From contig DKZK01000027.1 in assembly GCA_002493625.1 (NCBI GenBank), positions 1 through 49,178 on the forward strand: a DNA stretch of 49,178 bases, in the 5' to 3' direction. Source of the stretch: Lachnospiraceae bacterium UBA7076 (GTDB taxonomy: Bacteria > Bacillota > Clostridia > Lachnospirales > Lachnospiraceae). How positions within the stretch are numbered: position 1 is the first letter of the stretch; each line of letters begins with the position of its first letter. Below, piece after piece: positions 42,849-49,178 of this stretch. A program made the position numbers and the translations under genes. The notes beneath the pieces were generated by a model, which was not told the origin of the DNA, made no database searches, and saw only the letters and a program-made list of their open reading frames with translations.

Positions 42849-43532
42849 TCACGCTACAAGCCATCTAATTCCCATTTCTATTCGTTCCTCTGTATTGTTA
42901 AAATGACCTCCCTCATGCCAATCCATTTGCAGCATTTCTATACAACTATCTTGTTTTAATCGTTCATATTGCAGCTTCATATTATCTTCAACATTCCTCA
43001 CCATAGGATGTTTCGTATTCTTTTCCTTTTTCCCCAAACTAAGATAAATACTACAAGTATTTTTCAAATTATGTTGTGTTGCATATTCCTTCCAGCCGGG
43101 ATACCACAAGGAACCGGAACAGCACGCAGCACCATCAAACACATCACTTTCATATAAACTCCAGAGAGCAAATAATCCGGCTAAAGAATAACCGGCAATA
43201 TAAATTTTTGCATTCTTTACATGCTCTTTAATTTTAGGTACAACATTTGTCTCTAAGCTATGTAACAGTACGGCAGCCTGCCCCTGAAATATACGTCCCT
43301 TCATATTCGCCTTTACTTCCCACGGAGTAAGATACCTATCCCAATCACTCACAATAAGCTCACAAAATGTAAATGAAACGCCTGCAATCAGCTCCACCTC
43401 ATCCTTTATCTTCTCTCCGGCTTCGCCAAATTGTTCGTTTGAAATATATATTACAACAGGTCCTGACCATGTAGATGATAGTAACTTCAGTCTATATTCA
43501 TTTGTCTCAGCTATCATATTATCAATCATCAT
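42849..43532 (-). CDS. Putative esterase, alpha/beta hydrolase fold
   Basis: The protein has 227 residues. The nucleophile motif is YIAGYSLAGLFALWSLYE near 115-130, and a C-terminal His in DWHEGGHFNN is the likely catalytic His. It resembles small esterases of the IroE / putative esterase (PF00756) group. There is no signal peptide. It is the last gene before the tuf-linked island. Confidence 0.8.
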   Translation of the reverse strand: MMIDNMIAETNEYRLKLLSSTWSGPVVIYISNEQFGEAGEKIKDEVELIAGVSFTFCELIVSDWDRYLTPWEVKANMKGRIFQGQAAVLLHSLETNVVPKIKEHVKNAKIYIAGYSLAGLFALWSLYESDVFDGAACCSGSLWYPGWKEYATQHNLKNTCSIYLSLGKKEKNTKHPMVRNVEDNMKLQYERLKQDSCIEMLQMDWHEGGHFNNTEERIEMGIRWLVA

Positions 43533-43872
43533 TCTCTACCTTTTCTTCGCGTAACAACAAGCTCCCTTCAATAACGAGATAAATCGGGATTTAATCCAAT
43601 CCATATAATACCTCTATTTTAACAGAATAATCAGAAACCTCAATATACAAGATATTAATAAATATACATTTCCCTAATAATAAACAGCTGTGTGGCATAC
43701 GACTGTTCATAGTCTGTATACAAAAAATTGTTACTTTCCTCGTCTTTTTACCATCTTACCTTCAACTGTTTTTTAACCACTGACTTACACGGCAGTGCCT
43801 GTTATATGTTATTACCTGTAACATTATCTATTACCATCAACTAACAGATACGGACAATACTCAAATAATTAA
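43533..43872. other. Intergenic, left flank of the island
   Basis: 340 bases, AT-rich, with the small inverted repeat ATGTTA/TAACAT near 43807-43825. No gene is seen. It ends in the left copy of the tuf 3' end. Confidence 0.4.
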
Positions 43873-43962
43873 AAAAAGGGTTCCCGAGAAATCTCGGAAA
43901 CCCTTGAAAATATCAGCTTATTGAACTACCATCAAGTGACTACTCAATAATAGTAGCAACTC
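43873..43962 (-). repeat. Left direct repeat: copy of the tuf 3' end and terminator
   Basis: These 90 bases match 48647-48736 at about 83 of 90 positions without gaps. The repeat holds the last codons of tuf (RVATIIE then TAG) and the terminator hairpin at 43876-43905 with seven A beyond it. To the right of 43962 the tuf similarity stops. It looks like an attachment-site-like relic. Confidence 0.85.
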
Positions 43963-44125
43963 GACTGTTAATATCACAGTTTATATTGTTTTAAATATTT
44001 TTAGTGGTGTTTTATTTTGTATAATGGTACACTTTGTGATTATTATATCTATTTCAATAGTTTTTCAAGTCCCAAATAAACCCATGGGCTTTTTACCTCC
44101 AATTCAAACGAAAGGACTGATAACA
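43963..44125. other. Non-coding, upstream of the DUF6061 gene
   Basis: Short AT-rich stretch; TATAAT near 44019 may be the promoter of the plus-strand DUF6061 gene. Confidence 0.4.
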
Positions 44126-44365
44126 ATGAAATTGATACACGCAAGATATAACCCGATGCACAATAGCATCAACATTAACCACTATGACGGCTACATCCTC
44201 CAGATTGACTGCAATCAGGCAAAATCAGGGATACGGACCACTCCTAATTCTCAACGGTGCCTGAATGCTCTGGCAATTGATAATCCGCTGGAATATGCAA
44301 GACTTGTGCTTGATGGCGAGATGCAGGCATGGGTGGATGCGGAGGATAGTTTAGAGGTGTTTTAA
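44126..44365 (+). CDS. DUF6061 family protein
   Basis: The protein has 79 residues from ATG 44126, with AAAGGA upstream. It reads MKLIHARYNPMHNSININHY and ends LVLDGEMQAWVDAEDSLEVF, a typical small DUF6061 protein found often in Lachnospiraceae. The function is not known. It is the only plus-strand gene of the island and sits at its left edge. Confidence 0.8.
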   Translation: MKLIHARYNPMHNSININHYDGYILQIDCNQAKSGIRTTPNSQRCLNALAIDNPLEYARLVLDGEMQAWVDAEDSLEVF

Positions 44366-44373
44366 TTTAACTA

Positions 44374-44413
44374 TTTCGAACATCCCTCTTACTAATCTAG
44401 GGGAACGTTCGAA
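44374..44413 (+). terminator. Hairpin between DUF6061 and the GHKL gene
   Basis: TTTCGAACATCCC and GGGGAACGTTCGAAA form an imperfect stem of about 13 bp. It lies between convergent genes and can serve as a two-way terminator. Confidence 0.55.
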
Positions 44414-44437
44414 AACATTATACTTTCCTATATTTTT

Positions 44438-46378
44438 TCATTCATCAAAACTATTGAATATTTCTTTTGGCATTGGCATAATCCCTTCTGTAGCTTTTAT
44501 TATCATATCTCCGCTTAATACATTTTGTGAAATTTCAATTCCGTATTGTTGGAAAGGTCTCATATATAGCCGATTTACTTTTTCTAATACTTCTAAAACT
44601 GAGATGCCTTTTGCTCTTGATTTAGCCGATGGAAATAGCAAACGAATATCTTTCATTTGTGTATTAACTAAGTTCATACTACCTTCCAAAGAAATCATTT
44701 GCTCTAGTAACTTCTTTTTATCAACTTCACCATCTAACTGCAAATCATTTATAATTTGATGAATCTGTGTTAACGACTTTTTCAAAACAATCATTACATC
44801 ATGAGATGCTGTTTCTACTGATAATCCTATAGCTGCCAAATTTTCAGTTTTCCTTATTCTATCGGCATACACTTCTTTTTCATATTTGTAGCTTTTTTCA
44901 AATGAAGCAAGTAATTTTTGTGTATTTTCATCTTGAGGTGCTTTTTTCTTAACACTTTCAATTATATCTAGCGGTTTACCGTCCTTTATGTTTATAATAT
45001 CTGCTCTTTTTTTCTTATCAATCTGATATTGCACATATAATATCTTTCTGAAATACCTCAATAAAAGCTGAAGCAAATTAATAAAGTCTTCTAACGCTCT
45101 TCCTTCGTCAATTAAACCTTCTCGATTTGTCTTATCTTTTAATAAAGGGTTATTCTTTTGTGAAATATCTACACATCCAACAACTTGATCATTGCTTAAA
45201 AACATCCCTGCGCTCTTGGTTCCTCGCATCATATCTATTTTTAACCAATCATCATCTGGATCACCATATGGCAAAACACGAACCTGATCACGATAGAGAT
45301 ATATTCTGTGTTCCTTTACTATTCTATCTTCCTCATCATCCAAGATATATCTTGTGTCTTTTGCCATAAAATCAAAAATATAAAACTGAAATTCAAAATC
45401 ACCACATTCAGTTATGTAATTTACATCCTTAAAATAGTTTCTAAAAACTTCTATACCGCATAAGTCCGAAAAATGAAGTCTGTTTACTATTCCATTTACT
45501 TTAAAAGTAAAACTCTTTTCTGCTTCATTATAATAACCATTAGTAATTCTAAAAACAGCCTTATTATTCAAACAGTTTATAAGTTTCTCCCTATATAATT
45601 CATTACTTCTATGAATATCTGAATCCTTATATATCCAAACTCGAAAATCATTCTTTAGTTCTTCAGAAAAAATGGGCTGCAATTTACCAATTTCTTTCTG
45701 AATTTGATTCACTCTGCTTTCGGTCCAATTTGTTTTTAAATTTGAAATCTCAATAATCGTACCATGAGGCTTACGTGTTCTTACTATACCGCCTAATTCT
45801 ACCTCTCTCTCAACAATAATTTGAGGATTCCTTTGCTGAAATGCAACTTGTAGATCATCAATATACAATTCAGTTTCTTCCCCATTTTTTTGTAAAAAGT
45901 CCTCATCATATGCCGAAAAATCATATTCAATTACATTTTCAGTGTCCTCACCAGCTTCTACAAACTTTTTTTTATCTGTATCCCAGACTTGTCTTCGAGT
46001 ATATATCCGTATTTTCTTCCCCAATTTAAATATAGCAAATCTTCCAATTCCTTTTTCACCTTGAAGAATTCTGCCTTTATCTGTTGTTTCTTTAAGTTTT
46101 TTTCTTTTCTTCTTCTCTGGAGTTGCGGGATTTAGCCAATGCTTTTCAATAATTTCCTCATTCATTCCGTTTCCATCATCTTCGATAACTATTTTAGAAT
46201 CCGAATTTACAGTAAAATCATCATTAAAATTCAAAAAACTTACTTTCACACATTCCGCATCTGCATCATATGCATTTTTTATTAATTCTACCAAGGCAAT
46301 TCTTTCATTCTTTATCAATTGATCACCTAGCATAGTAATAAGACGTGCGTATGGGCGAATCTTTAAAATTTTATCCAT
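44438..46378 (-). CDS. GHKL ATPase with histidine-kinase-like C-terminal part, 3'-truncated
   Basis: The protein has 646 residues. The N-terminal MORC/Hsp90-like ATPase has VELIKNAYDADA (30-41), IEDDGNGM (65-72) and GEKGIGRFA (107-115). A long middle transducer region follows. Near residue 530 a DHp-like helix appears: NLAAIGLSVETASHDVMIVL. The last residues (SGDMIIKATEGIMPMPKEIF) resemble the beginning of a second HATPase domain, which then stops. It follows the DNA methyltransferase by three bases. GHKL ATPases of this kind are known from restriction-modification-type operons, which suggests DNA sensing. Confidence 0.84.
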   Translation of the reverse strand: MDKILKIRPYARLITMLGDQLIKNERIALVELIKNAYDADAECVKVSFLNFNDDFTVNSDSKIVIEDDGNGMNEEIIEKHWLNPATPEKKKRKKLKETTDKGRILQGEKGIGRFAIFKLGKKIRIYTRRQVWDTDKKKFVEAGEDTENVIEYDFSAYDEDFLQKNGEETELYIDDLQVAFQQRNPQIIVEREVELGGIVRTRKPHGTIIEISNLKTNWTESRVNQIQKEIGKLQPIFSEELKNDFRVWIYKDSDIHRSNELYREKLINCLNNKAVFRITNGYYNEAEKSFTFKVNGIVNRLHFSDLCGIEVFRNYFKDVNYITECGDFEFQFYIFDFMAKDTRYILDDEEDRIVKEHRIYLYRDQVRVLPYGDPDDDWLKIDMMRGTKSAGMFLSNDQVVGCVDISQKNNPLLKDKTNREGLIDEGRALEDFINLLQLLLRYFRKILYVQYQIDKKKRADIINIKDGKPLDIIESVKKKAPQDENTQKLLASFEKSYKYEKEVYADRIRKTENLAAIGLSVETASHDVMIVLKKSLTQIHQIINDLQLDGEVDKKKLLEQMISLEGSMNLVNTQMKDIRLLFPSAKSRAKGISVLEVLEKVNRLYMRPFQQYGIEISQNVLSGDMIIKATEGIMPMPKEIFNSFDE

Positions 46379-46381
46379 CCT

Positions 46382-47644
46382 TTACCTCCTTCCACTGATA
46401 ATAAATTCTTCATGATACACTGTTCTCTTAGATTTATCAGTAGAAAATTTACCCTTCTCATCTCTATAAGGAACACAAATTCCCTTAGAAATTGTTCTTT
46501 TGGCAATTTTTATATCTCTATATCCATTACTCTCCATTGCCTCTATCAAATGTTTTGAATTTTGTATTTTCACGCCTTTGTATTCAGTATCTCCCACTAC
46601 AAAAAAGACCATTCCATTCTCATTCAACATTTGACCACACTTTTCTACCGCATCTTGCATATCAACAAAATATCTAGCGACAGACTTTACTTTTGATACT
46701 GCTTTATCACTTTCCTGCAATGATTTTACAATACTTTTTCCTGTTTCATTTAATTTATTAAAATCTATCGTGAAATCATTACTATTGTATACGCTTCCAA
46801 TTGAACCCTTTCGCAATTCTCTATAATCATCTGCATATCCTAACCATAAAGAAGATAATTGATGCAGGTCAGCATACTCATAAGAGGTTACGTATGGCGG
46901 GCTTGTTACAATCAAATCCACAAGTGGTAAATTATCAACATCAAGAAAATTTTCACAATTAATCTCAATATTGGTATCCGTTTCTTCTATCTCGTTTATT
47001 GCCCTAATAAATTTACAACACTGTGATTGAAATTTCTTTATAACATTGATTTCTTGCTTATTCGGATCAACTTGAGGTTTAATCGATTTATTTAACCATT
47101 TAGACGCTGCTTTTAAAATAGATGAAAAAATACATCTAAATGCCTCTGAATACTTTTCTTCAGTAACAACCTCTCCTATTGCCATATATATCTTCAACAA
47201 TTCACAAAAAGTTGTTTCTTCAAACCAATAACGCAATCGCTCATTTGCTTTTGCATATACATTTGGGGCTAATTCAATTTGCCCATATTTCTCAAGTATT
47301 TGTGAATAGTATTGCTCGAAAATTAATCTTTCATATTCATTGCTTTTAGCTTTTGCAATTAATGTAGCAACCGGATTAATATCACATCCCCAAAACTGAT
47401 AACAATGATTTTTAGCTTCTAACGCTACCGTTCCGCATCCACAAAAGATGTCAGCTACTCTACCTATATTTACACCTTCGATTTTGGCATATGCAAATGC
47501 TTTCGATGCCATAAACGCAGGAAATTTCGCTGGATATGCATGTATTGTATGCATAGTTAATTCCGTATCTTCACAATCATTCCAATTTTCATCAACAGCA
47601 ATTGTATTATAGTCTAAATTATTTATTCCATTAACACTTATCAT
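46382..47644 (-). CDS. DNA methyltransferase, SPPY type
   Basis: The protein has 420 residues. The motif HTIHAYPAKFPA (about 32-43) and motif I DIFCGCGTVALEA (65-77) precede a long helical insert; the catalytic motif TSPPYVTSYEY is at 247-257. SPPY favours N4-cytosine methylation, though N6-adenine is possible. It overlaps the XRE gene by 14 bases. No matching restriction nuclease is present in the island. It may therefore act as modification enzyme of a system whose effector is the GHKL protein or the broken CHAT gene. Confidence 0.87.
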   Translation of the reverse strand: MISVNGINNLDYNTIAVDENWNDCEDTELTMHTIHAYPAKFPAFMASKAFAYAKIEGVNIGRVADIFCGCGTVALEAKNHCYQFWGCDINPVATLIAKAKSNEYERLIFEQYYSQILEKYGQIELAPNVYAKANERLRYWFEETTFCELLKIYMAIGEVVTEEKYSEAFRCIFSSILKAASKWLNKSIKPQVDPNKQEINVIKKFQSQCCKFIRAINEIEETDTNIEINCENFLDVDNLPLVDLIVTSPPYVTSYEYADLHQLSSLWLGYADDYRELRKGSIGSVYNSNDFTIDFNKLNETGKSIVKSLQESDKAVSKVKSVARYFVDMQDAVEKCGQMLNENGMVFFVVGDTEYKGVKIQNSKHLIEAMESNGYRDIKIAKRTISKGICVPYRDEKGKFSTDKSKRTVYHEEFIISGRR

Positions 47645-47849
47645 TACACTTCACATCCCCTTCTAACACATCTACATTATGTTGTTTGCAAAATTCCGTA
47701 AAATTAGTTAATGCTAATCTGCTTGGCTCCGTCTTACCATTTTCCCATCTGTTTATTGTTGCAAAACTTACATTTAATTCTCGTGCCAATTGTTCCTGAC
47801 TATATCCTTTAATTTCTCTGACTTTCTTTACAGCTTCACTAAAAATCAT
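47631..47849 (-). CDS. XRE-type controller protein
   Basis: The protein has 72 residues from ATG 47849, with GAGGTGATG just upstream. The helix-turn-helix is KGYSQEQLARELNVSFATIN RWENGKTEPSRLAL. Small XRE proteins that overlap a methyltransferase gene resemble C-proteins of restriction-modification systems. Its 3' end overlaps the methyltransferase start by 14 bases, so both are coupled. Confidence 0.86.
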   Translation of the reverse strand: MIFSEAVKKVREIKGYSQEQLARELNVSFATINRWENGKTEPSRLALTNFTEFCKQHNVDVLEGDVKCNDKC

Positions 47850-47899
47850 ATCATCACCTCTATTAAATGTTATAACATCTGCTATAATATTTTGCAAGC

Positions 47900-48646
47900 C
47901 TAGTCTTCCATAACCTCATTCCTAAAAAACACATTTTCAGGTGTGCCTATTAACTGATAAAAAACTGATTTTGGAAAAAAAACAATAGCCTTAATATAAG
48001 AGTCATAATATTCACCAATACCATCTCTATAAGCAATTTCTCTCAAAATATTTATAGTATCTTCATATGCATGTGTACATCTCAATCTTCCTACCGAATC
48101 TTTCATTTTAAAATCTTCTTGAGGTAACGAACCATCTTTTCTTCTAGTATTAGCCCAAAATTTAAGTTTGGATATTCTTCCATTCATCAATGAAATTATT
48201 TCATGTATTGGATTTGTACACACTATATGACACCATATTTCATCTAAGGTGCGCATATCACTCCAGCCTTTTCGTACTTCAAGAATTTCTGTAAACAGCC
48301 TAACTAATAGTACTGCATTTCTGTTTACATCCACAGGGATAAATGTACCTAAAACAGCCTTTGCACCTGCTCTTAAAAATAAATCCCCTACAGAAACTAC
48401 TCCTCGCCCTCATGGCATCACATGGCAGGCACTAAGTAAAACTACTGGTGGCACAAATAAATCATTATCGTCAACCATTCAAATTTCATTACCAATACAC
48501 AATCCATAAGAATGAACAAAATTTAGTACAAACAGAGAAATCGGCACAAAATCAACAGGCAGAACATACTGATGTACAAATCTGCTGTTTTTCATTCTTG
48601 TCATCATCCAAAATCCCATGACTTGAGCAAGAATAGCTTTTCATGC
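47900..48646 (-). pseudogene. CHAT-domain (caspase-like) protein, 5'-truncated, three in-frame TGA
   Basis: One minus-strand frame runs from 48646 to 47900 with no frameshift but with TGA at 48641-48643, 48479-48481 and 48410-48412. Read through, it shows a CHAT domain: LNFVHSYGLCIGNEI (likely catalytic His), VVLLSACHVMP (catalytic Cys), then GRGVVSVGDLFLRAGAKAVL and GTFIPVD. A helical C-terminal region follows. After the last TGA only the 47900-48334 part (GTG start) or a slightly longer frame could be made, without the catalytic dyad. Its N-terminus is cut by the tuf repeat. Confidence 0.72.
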
Positions 48647-48736
48647 AAAAAGGGTTTCCGAGAAATCTCGGAAACCCTTGAAAATATCAGATTATTAAAC
48701 AATCATCAAATGATTACTCAATAATAGTAGCAACTC
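48647..48736 (-). repeat. Right direct repeat: native tuf 3' end and terminator
   Basis: Partner of 43873-43962. It includes the last codons of tuf and the terminator. The island between the two repeats is about 4.7 kb. Confidence 0.85.
48650..48679 (-). terminator. tuf terminator
   Basis: AAGGGTTTCCGAGA-aa-TCTCGGAAACCCTT: a perfect 14-bp stem, followed on the minus strand by a short T-run. It lies 35 bases after the tuf stop. Confidence 0.88.
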
Positions 48737-49178
48737 TTCCTGAACCTACAGTTCTACCACCCTCACGGATAGCGAATGTAAGACCCTGAGCCATAGCGAT
48801 TGGGTGAATAAGCTCGATAGTCATCTCTACGTTATCACCAGGCATACACATCTCAGTGCCTGCCGGAAGGTTACATACACCGGTTACGTCTGTAGTTCTG
48901 AAGTAGAACTGTGGACGGTAATTGTTGAAGAATGGAGTATGACGTCCACCCTCATCCTTAGTAAGAACGTATACCTGAGCAGTAAACTTAGTATGGCAGG
49001 TTACTGAACCCGGCTTACAAAGAACCTGTCCTCTTTCAATTTCCTCTCTCTTGATACCACGAAGAAGTGCGCCGATGTTATCACCAGCCTGTCCTTCATC
49101 AAGGAGCTTTCTGAACATCTCAATACCTGTTACAGTAGTCTTCTGTACCTCAGGCTTAATACCAACGATTTCAACTTC
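48714..49178 (-). CDS. tuf: Elongation factor Tu, C-terminal part (runs off the window)
   Basis: Minus-strand frame encoding the last 154 residues of EF-Tu. Recognisable segments are VTGIEMFRKLLDEGQAGDNI, LLRGIKREEIERGQVL, GGRHTPFFNNYRPQFYFRTT, and the end REGGRTVGSGRVATIIE. EF-Tu carries aminoacyl-tRNA to the ribosome; the part seen is domains 2 and 3. The 5' end lies beyond the window edge. The stop is TAA at 48714-48716. The gene's codon use is conserved and clearly unlike the AT-rich island to its left. Confidence 0.97.
   Translation of the reverse strand, partial: EVEIVGIKPEVQKTTVTGIEMFRKLLDEGQAGDNIGALLRGIKREEIERGQVLCKPGSVTCHTKFTAQVYVLTKDEGGRHTPFFNNYRPQFYFRTTDVTGVCNLPAGTEMCMPGDNVEMTIELIHPIAMAQGLTFAIREGGRTVGSGRVATIIE

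Noticed and set aside
47900..48646. UGA read as tryptophan in the CHAT gene
   Set aside because: Neighbouring genes use TGA as a stop (for example the methyltransferase at 5559 and the helicase fragment at 6803), and the CHAT frame itself uses TGG for Trp. Decay is simpler.
1..49178. CRISPR arrays, tRNA or rRNA genes, and insertion sequences
   Set aside because: No regularly spaced repeats, cloverleaf genes with CCA-type ends, or transposase frames were found on either strand by reading.

Overview
The window looks like chromosome from a Lachnospiraceae-type Firmicute (Clostridia). It is AT-rich, has Gram-positive Shine-Dalgarno sites, and carries many families typical of that group: DUF6033-like proteins, a FapA protein with N-terminal repeats, an EFR1-type ferredoxin, GHKL/LytTR two-component genes, and HD-GYP proteins. 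The genus cannot be resolved by reading alone. The window opens in intergenic DNA and closes inside tuf (EF-Tu), which is transcribed leftwards. Almost all genes are on the minus strand. The exceptions are LytTR-DUF3021 (13.6-14.5 kb), a MerR regulator (31.3 kb) and a DUF6061 gene (44.1 kb).

Layout. 0.1-6.3 kb: signalling and small enzymes, namely a membrane HD-GYP phosphodiesterase, a frameshifted GNAT, an XRE/TPR regulator, a hemerythrin-CheX-REC protein, and a methyltransferase with a DUF6483 gene. 6.4-10.5 kb: a decayed restriction/defence cassette (Mrr nuclease, broken DUF262 gene, headless DUF3427 helicase, NUDIX) that sits against a cupin remnant. 10.5-14.5 kb: SRPBCC protein, small protein, and an ABC exporter facing a divergent LytTR-DUF3021 pair whose leader is highly structured. 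14.5-20.7 kb: a run of acetyltransferases, nitroreductases, VOC and DUF3795 genes with AraC and VOC remnants. 20.7-24.0 kb: a FapA / receiver / HD-GYP operon whose receiver is split by a frameshift at a slippery A-run. 24.0-25.0 kb: MarR-flavodoxin pair with a clear operator. 25.1-29.7 kb: accessory defence-like block, with an AAA15 ATPase plus TOPRIM-like partner, a GIY-YIG/DUF2075 ATPase, a MazG-type pyrophosphohydrolase and an unknown protein. 29.8-32.1 kb: MATE efflux pump under a MerR regulator with a 19-bp spacer promoter. 32.1-36.4 kb: LytTR response regulator, AgrC-like kinase and three cytoplasmic-looking proteins in one operon. 36.5-43.5 kb: EFR1/TetR, XRE, hydrolase, Fic, PLD fragment, small zinc-ribbon-like protein, truncated SAP protein, methyltransferase and esterase. 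43.9-48.7 kb: an island bounded by direct repeats of the tuf 3' end and its terminator.

The tuf-linked island carries a CHAT-protease remnant with three in-frame TGA codons and no frameshift, an XRE controller overlapping a SPPY-type DNA methyltransferase, and a GHKL ATPase with a histidine-kinase-like C-terminal segment cut short at the island edge. Along with the AAA15/TOPRIM/GIY-YIG/MazG block and the structured LytTR leader, it is the best candidate for unusual biology here. Several broken genes are off by one base in homopolymer runs, so sequencing error has to be excluded before they are called phase-variable or dead.
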